IMG/VR virus record: IMGVR_UViG_3300034104_005687
Span: 248,001 to 312,000 of that record
Length of the DNA stretch: 64,000 nt
Strand: one strand, 5' to 3'
DNA from: a virus
Each line of letters begins with the position of its first letter. The stretch's first letter is position 1. The translations under genes and the position numbers were made by a program. A model generated the notes under the pieces. It was not told the DNA's origin, did no database searches, and saw nothing but the letters and a program-made list of their open reading frames with translations. Shown in pieces: positions 1 to 9,350 of the stretch.

Positions 1-1629
1 TGGTATTATAGTGTCACAGAAAAATCAGCATTCTTAGGTTACGATCAATCTGCTGGTAAAATGGTTATTGCGTCTAATGTAGCTATCAGCAGCGACGTTG
101 TCAGCTATGCTAATTTTGGAACCACTGTGGTTGGTAATTTAGAGGTTGGATCTTTGCAACCAGGTGGCACCGGTGGGGAAATAAGTGTATTTGGCAACGT
201 CACTGGTTACAATCTCAACACAGGCAACATAGTCAGTGCTGTGGGCAACGTGGTTGGTGGCAACATTACCACTGCAGGAATTGCCAACATTGCCACAGCA
301 GAAATTGTCACACTTGTCAACATCAAAGCCACAACTGCTGCCACAACAACCACCTCAGGCGCATTAAGAGTAGCTGGAGGCGCCGGTGTTGTTGGCAACG
401 TGTATGCTGGTAATTTTTACACTGGTGGCATAGTAAGTGCAACAGGCAATATCGACGGCGGAAATATCAACGCCGCCAGCGGAGTATATGCTGCTGGTAT
501 AGTCAGTGCTGTGGGCAACATAATTGCTGCGACATTTATTACTGGTGGTTCTTTGGAGGCAACAGGCAATATTGTGGGAGGCAACATCAGTACCACAGGC
601 ATTGCTAATATTGCTACACTGGAAATTACCACACTGGCCAACATCAAAAATGCTGCCGCAGCAACTTCGACCACATCGGGTAGTTTAAGAACTGCAGGCG
701 GTGCTGGCATAGGTGGTAACGTGTTTGCCGGAGGACTGATCAGTGCTGTAGGCAACATTGACGGTGCAAATATCAACACCGCAGGACTGGTCAGTGCTGT
801 GGGCAGTGTTGTAGGTGGCAACATTGTCACAGGTGGCACAGTGAGTGCTACTGGAAATATCACTGGCAACTGGTTGTTGGGCACTAATATTTCTACTGGA
901 GGAGTGATTACTGCAACTGGCAACATTAGTGGTGGCAACATCAATACCGGTGGTGTTGTAAGTGCTACAGGAACTATTACAGGTGGCAACATTGCCACAG
1001 GTGGCACAGCAAGTGCAACTGGTACTATCACAGGTGGCAACATTGCCACAGGTGGCACAGTAAGTGCAACTGGTACTATCACAGGTGGCAACATTGCCAC
1101 AGGTGGCACAGTAAGTGCTACAGGAACTATTACAGGTGGCAACATTGCCACAGGTGGCACAGCAAGTGCAACTGGCAACATTGGTGGTGGCAACATCAAC
1201 ACTGCCGGACTTGTGAGTGCAACTGGTAACATCACAGGTGGCAACATCAACACTGCCGGACTTGTGAGTGCAACTGGTGCAGTAATAGGAGCCAGTTTAT
1301 CTACTGCAGGCACAGCAAGTGCCGCAGGCAATGTCATTGGTGGCAACGTCAACACTGCAGGAGTTGTGAGTGCCGCAGGCAATGTCATTGGTGGCAACGT
1401 CAACGGTGGTGCCAATGTGTTTGCTACCATTCATACAGGAACAACAGTCAGTGTAACTGGTGCTGTGCAAAGCGCCAACGTTGCTGCAGGTAACGTACAA
1501 GCAACGTCAAGACTGATCATACCTACTGCCGCAAGCGATCCTGCTAGCCCAGTAGCTGGACAATTGTATTACAGCACTTCGCTTGGTGGGCTAAGACTGT
1601 GGACTGGATCTGCATGGGACAGCGTATAA
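1..1629 (+). CDS. Tail-fibre-like repeat protein (5'-truncated by window)
   Basis: The reading frame is open from base 1 (WYYSVTEKSAF...), so the gene starts upstream of the window; the first internal Met is at 61. The protein is almost entirely short repeats of about 15-17 residues of the type SATGNITGGNINTAG, rich in Gly, Asn, Thr and Ala and with very little charge, as expected for a beta-helical or triple-stranded fibre. Four near-identical 51-bp units occur at 961-1164. The C-terminus (PVAGQLYYSTSLGGLRLWTGSAW) is the GQLYY...GSAW ending common in phage tail-fibre and structural proteins. The next gene begins 1 nt after the stop. Role in host attachment or the virion surface is inferred from composition; no catalytic motif is visible. 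Confidence 0.75.
   Translation, partial: WYYSVTEKSAFLGYDQSAGKMVIASNVAISSDVVSYANFGTTVVGNLEVGSLQPGGTGGEISVFGNVTGYNLNTGNIVSAVGNVVGGNITTAGIANIATAEIVTLVNIKATTAATTTTSGALRVAGGAGVVGNVYAGNFYTGGIVSATGNIDGGNINAASGVYAAGIVSAVGNIIAATFITGGSLEATGNIVGGNISTTGIANIATLEITTLANIKNAAAATSTTSGSLRTAGGAGIGGNVFAGGLISAVGNIDGANINTAGLVSAVGSVVGGNIVTGGTVSATGNITGNWLLGTNISTGGVITATGNISGGNINTGGVVSATGTITGGNIATGGTASATGTITGGNIATGGTVSATGTITGGNIATGGTVSATGTITGGNIATGGTASATGNIGGGNINTAGLVSATGNITGGNINTAGLVSATGAVIGASLSTAGTASAAGNVIGGNVNTAGVVSAAGNVIGGNVNGGANVFATIHTGTTVSVTGAVQSANVAAGNVQATSRLIIPTAASDPASPVAGQLYYSTSLGGLRLWTGSAWDSV
961..1164 (+). repeat. Four tandem 51-bp coding repeats
   Basis: Four consecutive 17-codon units (961-1011, 1012-1062, 1063-1113, 1114-1164) encode SATGTITGGNIATGGT(A/V). 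They differ only at a few third positions and one Val/Ala codon. Such near-identity at DNA level suggests recent slippage or unequal recombination in the fibre gene. Confidence 0.85.
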
Positions 1630-1630
1630 T

Positions 1631-4600
1631 ATGACAAGACCAATTTGGATAACCCCAACAGGTAGTTTGGGAGTCATTCCCGAAGGAGTGTTTTATCAGC
1701 AGCCCTTGCTGGCCGCCGCAGAGCCGTTGCCTATGCGACCAATTTGTACGGCCACTGCTGCTGGCACAAACTTGGTGACCTGCGACAGCACAGCAGGGGT
1801 GTATGCAGGCCTGGAGGTTACATTTGTAGGCACAACATTTGGCGGATTGTCAGAAAACACACGCTATTTTGTGCTGCAGGTCACAAACTCCACACAGTTT
1901 AGTCTTACTACCAGCGAGATTGGCACTGTGCCTGTGGCACTGACTGCAGGTACAGGCAACATGATCGCAGTATTTGCGCCACACGTATTTTACAGGCTGA
2001 TTGCAGGAACATTACCAACTGGGCTACAGTTAGCAGACAACGGCAATGTGGCAGGCGTTCCCAAAGCAGTTGCAAGTTTGCAGGGTATTCCCATAGACGT
2101 TGCCGAAGACATCACCAACAAATTTGCTGTGCGTGCCTATATCACCACGCAGGCCGGAGTAGTCACAGGCATTTCAGACCGAACATTTACGCTGACTATC
2201 ACTGGCAATGACGTACCAGAGTTTACTACTCCTGCTGGAGCATTTGCCACAGTGTCCACAGCACAGTTCACAGCATCAATATCAGGCACAACTCTCAGTG
2301 TGTCTGGGGAACCACCGGTAGTAGGCATTATTCGTCCAGGTATGAGTCTCAAAGGCAACGGGGTATACCCAGGAACAGTGATTAGATCTTTTATCACTGG
2401 CAGCGGCGGCACAGGTACCTATGAAGTAAACATATCTCAAATACGCAGTTCTGTCAGCATGGTTGGCTCAGTGGGCACATACTACGATGGCGACTATGTA
2501 GAAATTCCAATTCAATATACCAGCACTGATCCAGGAGAAGTTGTGACGGTGACCTTGATTGCTGGGCAACTTCCTTTGGGCCTGACCATAGATGCTGCAG
2601 GAGTGATCAAAGGATTTATTCGTCCTGCTCCCAACGAAGATGAACCAGTGGGCTACGACGAGACTCCTTCAGGCACTGTTCCTTATGACTTTGTGAGCTC
2701 GGCTATCAGCAAAAACTATCAGTTCACACTAGAAGTCAGCGATGGCAAAACCAGCAGTATAAGAACATTCACAATCTTTGTGTACAATCGAGAAGATCTC
2801 ACTGCTGACGATACCTATATCACTGCTGACACTACATTTGTCACTGCCGATCAGACTCCTGAACGATTCCCGTTCTTGCTGAATTTTGAACCCAGCAGTC
2901 TTGGCCGTGTGCGCAGCGACAACAACTTTGCTTATAGATTTATCGGGCAAGACTATGACATCGAACCTGTGCGTTATGCGTTCAGTGTAAATCAAGGATT
3001 TGGATCTCCACCGGGATTGACTCTGGACCCTGCGTCGGGCTGGTATTATGGATTCATCCCTGATCAAGGGGTTACCGAAATTGAATACAGTTTCAATATA
3101 ACTGTGTATCAGGCCACTTATTCTGGAACTCCCATTACCTGTACTGCTACCACCAGTGGAACCAATGTAATTACATGCAACAGTACATTGCAGTTGGCGG
3201 TAGGACAACCTATTGTATTTACTGGCACGGGATTTGGTGGGATCACTGCGTCTGCTACCACAATATACTATGTGGCAGAAGTATTTGGTGCTCTTGGGTC
3301 AACTCAATTTAAAGTATCTACTAGTCCAGTATCTACCACACCGGTGGTGTTGACCACAGCAGCAGGTACTATGCAGGCCAATCTTGTGGTTGCATCACCG
3401 CCATACCCATTCTCTATCACCATTGCCGGCGATATTGACAGCGAAGTTTCGTGGCTATCTCCGGAGTTTCTGGGCGATATTGAAAACGGAGACACCAGTA
3501 TTTTCCGAATACAAGCAGTCAACTCAGGCGGCCGCACACTGAGTTATCGATTAAAAGACGGAGCATTCAACGAGTTGCCGCAGGGATTGAAGCTGTTGCC
3601 TTCGGGAGAAATTGCTGGAAGAGTCACATTCAACACTTTTGCCATTGACCTAGGATCAACCACATTTGATTCAACACAGAGTTCAGTCACTGAAGTTGAT
3701 CCTACCACATTTGATTTAACGTTTATATTTACAGTCAACGCCTATGCCGAAGATTCTGAACAGCCTTTGTATGAACTCAGCGAAATGATTGTGTTGGACG
3801 GAGGCACAGGATTTTCGAGCCCGCCACAGATTCAATTTGCAGCACCACTGGGCGCCAGCGCAGAAGTTGCTGTGGTGGAAGCAGAAGTTGCTGCTGGCGC
3901 AATCACTGCAATCAATGTAGTAGAGCCAGGAGCTGGATACACAACCACTAACCCTGCGTTTAGTATCACAGGTGCAGGGTCAGGACAGGATCTACAAGTA
4001 GTAATGCAACAGACTGGTGTCAAAGACATTATTTCTGTGTTCAAAACATTTACTATTCGTGTAATCAGAGCATACAACAAACCTTATCAAAACTTGTTTG
4101 TGTTGGCCATGCCACCGCAGAACGATCGAGTACTGCTGAATCAGCTGCTGACCGATCAAAACATTTTTATTCCTGACGCAATTTACAGACCCGATGATCC
4201 AAACTTTGGACTCAGTACACAGGTCAAATATCAGCATGCGTTTGGGCTAGCACCAGAAACGTTTGAAACTTATGTGTTGAGCCTGTACGAAAATCACTAC
4301 TGGAAAAATCTTGTGTTGGGCGAAATTGGTACTGCACAAGCCATTGATCCCGACACTGGGCTAGTGGCATACGAAGTTGTGTACAGCAAAGTTGTGGACA
4401 ACTTGGTAAATGCACAAGGGCAAAGTGTCAGCAAACTGGTGAGTTTGCCGTATCCCATCATTGACCCCAACGACGGTAGCACAGTGATTGGCACTGTGTA
4501 TCCCAACAGTTTGATCAACATGCGTGATCAGGTAATTGATGTTGTGGGACAAATTTCTACCAAACTGCCATTGTGGATGACCAGTAAACAAGTCAACGGT

Positions 4601-6025
4601 CGTGTGCTGGGATTCACTCCGGCTTGGGTAATATGTTATACCAATCCTGGGGAGTCTTCTCGTATTGCCTACTACATCAACAGTCAATTTGGCCAACAAC
4701 TAAACAACATTGACTTCAAAGTTGACAGATATGTGTTGGATTCTACACTGAGCAAAAACTGGGATCCAGTCGCACAAGACTGGACTCCTGACCCTAGTCA
4801 AACAACATTTGATCGTGTGGATACCTTGGGGTATGCTGACCTAGGCATTGTGAATGCTTGTACTGAGCTAGCGTTTGCTGACATCAACTACCAACCTATT
4901 AGCTACATAAACTCCCTAGGCGGCCTCGACGGTCCTACTTGGGTGGCCAAGGCCGGCCAAACTCCTCCTGTTGGTACCACAGTGATCATTCAAAACGGCA
5001 GCAAAATTATATTTGTCAAACAAGAAGCATTCATTGGTCCTTCGGGCAGTGTGTTTGATACTGCTGACGATGCGTTTACCAACTATGCAACACCGTTCGA
5101 CAACGGTGGGTTTGACTCAGGATCAGGTCTAGCCGATCCTGGCACATTTGACTATGGTCCTATTATCAGCGACGGGTACAGTCAAACCTGTACAGCAACC
5201 AGTGCCGCTGCCGACGCTATCAGATGCAACAGCACTGTGGGCATGACAGTAGGGGACAAAGTATGGTTTACTGGCACCACATTCGGCGGTGTACAGTCCA
5301 CTAACAACGGCAGTATACAGTTGTACTATGTGACTGATGTCACAGATGTGGTGTGCACCAATACCACATCTGGCACCAACTTGATTACCACAACAGGTGT
5401 AGCCAACATCAACACTTTGCTGGCAGTAGGTAATCAAGTATGGTTTACTGGCACCACATTTGGCAACGTAAATGATCTAACAGCCGATGGTTCGCCACGT
5501 GCCTACTTTGTGGTAGATATTCCAAATACCACACAGTTTGCCATCAGTGACAGTGCAGGCGGTTCGCCTATAACATTGAGCACTGCGTCGGGCAGTATGA
5601 CTATGTATGTTGGCCAATTCCAGATTAGCCAAGCACCCAGCGGAACACCGGAAACGTTTTCCAATGCGTCAGGCACTATGTTTGCCAACTATGGCAACGA
5701 CAGAATGGCAATCTACACTGTGAGCATTGATGCAGAAGAAATTATCACACTGATACTGGACGAACAAACCATATCTGATGATTATGTGAGCTCAAGCCAA
5801 GGACAAAAATACGCTGCCAATACTTTGTTGTACAGACCAGCTTCTCCCCAACAAGATCTTGTGCTGATAAACTGGCAACCATTGATAACTGCCACAACAA
5901 TTATCACAGGCGAAACCTTGTTTGATGGTGGTAGTGTGGCCTGGGTGGATCCAGTTGATATGTACAATGCCACAGATGAGTTGGATAAATATCTTGTATT
6001 CCCCAAAACCAATATTTTGGTTTAA
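1631..6025 (+). CDS. Large virion adhesin-like protein with putative Ig folds
   Basis: 1464 residues beginning MTRPIWITPTGSLG. Segments such as the YRLIAGTLPTGLQLADNGNVAG stretch near residue 120 resemble putative-Ig (He_PIG/cadherin-like) folds of surface proteins. A roughly 75-residue module with consensus CTATxxGTNxxTCxST...VGxxVxFTGTxFGG occurs about four times (near residues 38, 500, 1185 and 1240), so the protein grew by internal duplication. A central region (about 840-1130) is less repetitive, with Asp/Asn/Tyr-rich sequence. No signal peptide and no enzyme motif are seen. It lies between two fibre-type genes and is most likely a tail-fibre or baseplate-associated structural protein; precise role unknown. 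Confidence 0.65.
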   Translation: MTRPIWITPTGSLGVIPEGVFYQQPLLAAAEPLPMRPICTATAAGTNLVTCDSTAGVYAGLEVTFVGTTFGGLSENTRYFVLQVTNSTQFSLTTSEIGTVPVALTAGTGNMIAVFAPHVFYRLIAGTLPTGLQLADNGNVAGVPKAVASLQGIPIDVAEDITNKFAVRAYITTQAGVVTGISDRTFTLTITGNDVPEFTTPAGAFATVSTAQFTASISGTTLSVSGEPPVVGIIRPGMSLKGNGVYPGTVIRSFITGSGGTGTYEVNISQIRSSVSMVGSVGTYYDGDYVEIPIQYTSTDPGEVVTVTLIAGQLPLGLTIDAAGVIKGFIRPAPNEDEPVGYDETPSGTVPYDFVSSAISKNYQFTLEVSDGKTSSIRTFTIFVYNREDLTADDTYITADTTFVTADQTPERFPFLLNFEPSSLGRVRSDNNFAYRFIGQDYDIEPVRYAFSVNQGFGSPPGLTLDPASGWYYGFIPDQGVTEIEYSFNITVYQATYSGTPITCTATTSGTNVITCNSTLQLAVGQPIVFTGTGFGGITASATTIYYVAEVFGALGSTQFKVSTSPVSTTPVVLTTAAGTMQANLVVASPPYPFSITIAGDIDSEVSWLSPEFLGDIENGDTSIFRIQAVNSGGRTLSYRLKDGAFNELPQGLKLLPSGEIAGRVTFNTFAIDLGSTTFDSTQSSVTEVDPTTFDLTFIFTVNAYAEDSEQPLYELSEMIVLDGGTGFSSPPQIQFAAPLGASAEVAVVEAEVAAGAITAINVVEPGAGYTTTNPAFSITGAGSGQDLQVVMQQTGVKDIISVFKTFTIRVIRAYNKPYQNLFVLAMPPQNDRVLLNQLLTDQNIFIPDAIYRPDDPNFGLSTQVKYQHAFGLAPETFETYVLSLYENHYWKNLVLGEIGTAQAIDPDTGLVAYEVVYSKVVDNLVNAQGQSVSKLVSLPYPIIDPNDGSTVIGTVYPNSLINMRDQVIDVVGQISTKLPLWMTSKQVNGRVLGFTPAWVICYTNPGESSRIAYYINSQFGQQLNNIDFKVDRYVLDSTLSKNWDPVAQDWTPDPSQTTFDRVDTLGYADLGIVNACTELAFADINYQPISYINSLGGLDGPTWVAKAGQTPPVGTTVIIQNGSKIIFVKQEAFIGPSGSVFDTADDAFTNYATPFDNGGFDSGSGLADPGTFDYGPIISDGYSQTCTATSAAADAIRCNSTVGMTVGDKVWFTGTTFGGVQSTNNGSIQLYYVTDVTDVVCTNTTSGTNLITTTGVANINTLLAVGNQVWFTGTTFGNVNDLTADGSPRAYFVVDIPNTTQFAISDSAGGSPITLSTASGSMTMYVGQFQISQAPSGTPETFSNASGTMFANYGNDRMAIYTVSIDAEEIITLILDEQTISDDYVSSSQGQKYAANTLLYRPASPQQDLVLINWQPLITATTIITGETLFDGGSVAWVDPVDMYNATDELDKYLVFPKTNILV

Positions 6026-6037
6026 ACTAGGATAAAA

Positions 6038-6931
6038 ATGACCAGTCTTATTAACCCAAACAACATTGATACTTCTTACCCTGTGGCTGGCCAAGACAAC
6101 AGCACACAGGGTTTTCGTACCAATTTTACCAATATCAAACAGAATTTTCAATATGCCGAGGATGAAATCAACACATTGCAAACCAATGGTGTGGTCAACA
6201 ATGCCGCAAACAATTTCAACAACAACCTGATTTACGCAGCAAGAATGCAGGACATTGCATTTACCAAAATCACTGATTCTTCGGCTGCCGGAGCTATTAT
6301 TCTGAATTTTGCTACTGGGCAATACTATTCCCTGGTCACTGATGGTATAGTTAGCCTTACTTTCAGTAACTGGCCTGCAGCCGGTGAAAGTGCTGTGGGA
6401 TACATGAGACTGCAAGTTCAGGTCACCAACGTTGCACACACTGTGACCATTGCCGCCAACAATTCTGAAGGCGGTGCTGCATTGATCAATGCTACAGAAG
6501 TAACAGGTTATGCTGCGACCAATGCTTACACAGGCACAATTACATTTCCTGCAACAGGATACTATGATTTTGAATTTTCGTGCTACGATGGCGGCACTGA
6601 AATCATGGTAAATCAATTGGATCATGCTGCACTGAATGCCAGCAGCGAAGATGTTGCTGCATCAGCAGCAGTGAGTCGTGCTGTCAGCGACAGCTATTTC
6701 AGTACCGCAGCAGCAGAAACTGCCACACTGGCTGCCGGTGTGCCTGGTCAAGTCAAAGTACTAGCCATGTTTGCTGACGGTGGTGATATGGTTATTACAG
6801 TTACCAACGCCGGCTGGAAAACATCGGGCACAGGCACAATCACATTTGATACCATTGGTGATGCTTGCACACTCAAATACATCAACTCAAAATGGTTCTG
6901 CATTGGCAACAACGGTTGTGTATTCGCATAA
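6038..6931 (+). CDS. Virion protein with INPNNID-type N-terminus (paralogue 1)
   Basis: 297 residues. The first ~50 residues (INPNNIDTSYPVAGQDN...GFRTNFTNIKQNF) are nearly the same as in the next gene, so the two share an N-terminal module, probably an adaptor or attachment segment of a fibre. The remainder is beta-rich with a GVVSL..FSNWP and AATNAYTGTITFPATGYYDF pattern also mirrored in the neighbour. The C-terminus differs, ending in a W(F)CIGNNGCVFA strand. Structural role inferred from location and from the general occurrence of this N-terminus in T4-like phage structural proteins. Confidence 0.65.
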   Translation: MTSLINPNNIDTSYPVAGQDNSTQGFRTNFTNIKQNFQYAEDEINTLQTNGVVNNAANNFNNNLIYAARMQDIAFTKITDSSAAGAIILNFATGQYYSLVTDGIVSLTFSNWPAAGESAVGYMRLQVQVTNVAHTVTIAANNSEGGAALINATEVTGYAATNAYTGTITFPATGYYDFEFSCYDGGTEIMVNQLDHAALNASSEDVAASAAVSRAVSDSYFSTAAAETATLAAGVPGQVKVLAMFADGGDMVITVTNAGWKTSGTGTITFDTIGDACTLKYINSKWFCIGNNGCVFA

Positions 6932-6946
6932 GGTCAAGGACAAACA

Positions 6947-8464
6947 ATGTCAAGTAACATCAATCCCAACAACATCGACGGTGCATATCCAGTTGCCGGC
7001 CAAGACAACAACTCACAAGGATTTCGCGACAACTTTACCAACATCAAAGTAAACTTTCAATCTGCCGAAGACGAAATCAACGACCTACAAACCAAGTCGT
7101 TGTTGAAGGCAGCACTGGTAGGCGGCATTCTTGACAACAACATGAATGACAACTTGATCTATGCTGCCACCATTAGAGATTTTGCTGCTCCGCGTGTTAC
7201 ATTGAGCCCCACAGGTAGCCCATTGACTGCCACAGTAAACTATGCAGCCGGACACTATCAAACACTGACTACCAGTGCATCTACCACTGTGGAATTTTCA
7301 AACTTTCCGTCATTGAATGGTTTGATTTCAAATTATGGTTATGTAAAAATTCAATTCAATATCACTGACATATCTCACACCATAACAGTCAAAGCCCCAA
7401 CTACAGGACAACTATTGGGCACAGCAGGCATTCAAGGCTATGTTGCCACCAATGCCTACACTGGCGTTATTTCGTTTGGTGCCACGGGCCTGTATGAATT
7501 TGCATTTGGCAGCTACGATGCAGGCGTCACTATCACTGTGTTTGATCTGAACCGAGCTCTCACAAACTTTGTTTCTGCTGATATTCAAACTGATGATGTC
7601 ACTGCCACTGGATTTGTGAGTGCAGCGGGCAACGTTACGGGCGGTAACTTGATCACTGGTGGTAGAGTTACTTCTACCGGCAATATTGTTGGTGGCAACA
7701 TCACCACTGCAGGCACTGTGAGTGCTACTGGCAACATTGTTGGTGGCAATTTGAATAGCACAGGAACAGTCAGTACGTCAGGCAACGTTGCTGGAGTCAA
7801 CATAAACGGATTTTTGAGACCCACTACTGGCACCAACCTTAATGCACCCATTAGAATGACTGCCGGAACCGTGTTGGCCACACCAGCAGCTGGCGCAATC
7901 GAATACGACGGGGATGCAATGTACAGTTCAGTTGCTGCAAGTCAGCGCGGAGTATTACCCAGCGAGTCGTTTATTGCTCAGAGCTCTAATTATGTCGCAG
8001 CAAATTCGGCATCTGCTCAACAGGTGTTTGATGCCACTGCCTCGGGTACAATCACTGTGGCAGGGTCAACTGCCTACATGTTTGAAGCAGTGTATTATAT
8101 CTCTCGGGCAGCTGGTACTACCAGTCATACATTGGCCACACTGTTTGGCGGTACAGCAACTTTTACCAGTATCACATATCTGGCAGAAACCACTTCTACC
8201 ACAGGCAACGTACTGGGTGCAGTGAGTCGAATATATGGCACAGGTGCCACAGCATTGACAGTGACCGCTGCATCTACTTCGGCTACCGAAAACATCACTG
8301 TGATACTAAAAGGCATGATTCGTACCAACGCTGGCGGAACAATGATCCCGCAGATTCAATACAGCGCGGCACCTGGTGGCGTTCCCACTGTTGTACGAAA
8401 CAGCTATTTCCGGTTGACACCTGTGGGCAACAGTTCTGTGGTGTCAGTGGGCAACTGGAGTTGA
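6947..8464 (+). CDS. Virion fibre protein with INPNNID-type N-terminus (paralogue 2)
   Basis: 505 residues. Residues 1-210 are homologous along their length to the upstream gene. Residues about 215-285 add four copies of the SATGNIVGGNITTAG repeat that also builds the first gene of the window. The C-terminal domain (about 330-505) is a Ser/Thr-rich beta domain of the kind found as a fibre tip. It is therefore a chimaera of the paralogous N-terminal adaptor and the repeat shaft, consistent with modular tail-fibre evolution. Confidence 0.65.
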   Translation: MSSNINPNNIDGAYPVAGQDNNSQGFRDNFTNIKVNFQSAEDEINDLQTKSLLKAALVGGILDNNMNDNLIYAATIRDFAAPRVTLSPTGSPLTATVNYAAGHYQTLTTSASTTVEFSNFPSLNGLISNYGYVKIQFNITDISHTITVKAPTTGQLLGTAGIQGYVATNAYTGVISFGATGLYEFAFGSYDAGVTITVFDLNRALTNFVSADIQTDDVTATGFVSAAGNVTGGNLITGGRVTSTGNIVGGNITTAGTVSATGNIVGGNLNSTGTVSTSGNVAGVNINGFLRPTTGTNLNAPIRMTAGTVLATPAAGAIEYDGDAMYSSVAASQRGVLPSESFIAQSSNYVAANSASAQQVFDATASGTITVAGSTAYMFEAVYYISRAAGTTSHTLATLFGGTATFTSITYLAETTSTTGNVLGAVSRIYGTGATALTVTAASTSATENITVILKGMIRTNAGGTMIPQIQYSAAPGGVPTVVRNSYFRLTPVGNSSVVSVGNWS

Positions 8465-8472
8465 TCTTATTG

Positions 8473-8502
8473 GTTGACTGCGTGTCAACTCCATAATACA
8501 AT
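8473..8502 (+). promoter_or_regulatory. Sigma70-like promoter with overlapping inverted repeat
   Basis: TTGACT (8474-8479), a 17-nt spacer and TACAAT (8497-8502). An inverted repeat GTTGAC-tgcgt-GTCAAC (8473-8489) covers the -35 box and could be an operator. The predicted transcript start is close to the ATG at 8509, so the mRNA would have almost no leader and no Shine-Dalgarno is visible. Confidence 0.55.
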
Positions 8503-8508
8503 ACAGTT

Positions 8509-8748
8509 ATGGAACATCCACTAATTGGCAACATTTCTGACTTGACTCTGGAAGAATTGGGCAGCAAGGTCAGTGAATTACAAAAAAAATTATCTATAGT
8601 ACAGCGGTCTGGCAATGGCCATTTGGCCAATCAGATCAGAATGGCGTTAGAATCATACTACAACGTTTATCAAGCTCGACTACAAGAAAGCTATCAGAAA
8701 GATCAACCCAGCAACGTCAATTTTGACAACAAAATCAATATTCAATGA
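8509..8748 (+). CDS. Small conserved phage protein, predicted coiled coil
   Basis: 79 residues, largely helical with heptad-like leucines (LTLEELGSKVSELQKKLSIV). I do not recognise a function. It has its own sigma70-like promoter directly upstream and overlaps the next start by ATGA, so it heads a small operon with the next two genes. Confidence 0.6.
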   Translation: MEHPLIGNISDLTLEELGSKVSELQKKLSIVQRSGNGHLANQIRMALESYYNVYQARLQESYQKDQPSNVNFDNKINIQ

Positions 8749-9350
8749 ACGTTAGACTACAATACAACCTAGAGTTTGCCGGTGCAGTGCACATTGACGG
8801 CCATTTGCAGCTGAATCAATATCAAGTCAATCTCGACTTGCAAACATGTACTCGTGACCGAGAGGCCATCAACATTGCCATGGATCGACTGCGATTTTTT
8901 GTAAATGTGGAATTGGCCAATGCAGTATATGTAAATCAGAGCGAGCACGATCTTGCTGAAATACTGCAGATGATTGGCACAAATGTAGTCACACTGCCCG
9001 ATGAACCAGTAGACCAGATTGTTGGATTGATGCTGTACTGCAAACTCAACGCAATCATGGAAGGTGTAATGACAGTGACTGCACTGAGCATCTGTTCGGC
9101 GTTGGGCGACGACGTTTGGTACGAGCACACCGAAGAAGATGCCGTGGGACCATTTTTTGACCCTGGCTGGTGGAATCTTGCAACCACAGTACACAACAAT
9201 TTGGACACAGTGGATCGCAGCGACAAAGTGGTAAAAGTGGTACCAGATTGCTGGTCCGAATATGATTTGAGTTGGCCGGATCAGGTTGACAAAGATCAGG
9301 AAAAAGCGCATACTGTGGTATACGCAAAATTTCCCAAGCATGAGAACTGA
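8745..9350 (+). CDS. Conserved hypothetical protein
   Basis: 201 residues, acidic. A beta-rich N-terminus (VRLQYNLEFAGAVHIDGHLQL) is followed by a mixed region with DDVWYEHTEEDAVGPFF. No recognised domain. Translationally coupled to the upstream 79-residue protein (ATGA) and overlapping the next gene by 11 nt, so probably co-expressed with the DnaE-like fragment that follows. Confidence 0.55.
   Translation: MNVRLQYNLEFAGAVHIDGHLQLNQYQVNLDLQTCTRDREAINIAMDRLRFFVNVELANAVYVNQSEHDLAEILQMIGTNVVTLPDEPVDQIVGLMLYCKLNAIMEGVMTVTALSICSALGDDVWYEHTEEDAVGPFFDPGWWNLATTVHNNLDTVDRSDKVVKVVPDCWSEYDLSWPDQVDKDQEKAHTVVYAKFPKHEN

Noticed and set aside
417-1430. Long reverse frame of 337 codons rich in Pro, Leu and Val opposite the fibre gene
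   Set aside because: It is the mirror image of the Gly/Asn/Thr repeats; composition (PPVAMLPPVIVPVAL) is an artefact of the repeat reading.
5792-6625. Reverse frame of 277 codons across the junction of two virion genes
   Set aside because: Both plus-strand genes are clearly coding with matched paralogues, and the reverse product has no family resemblance.
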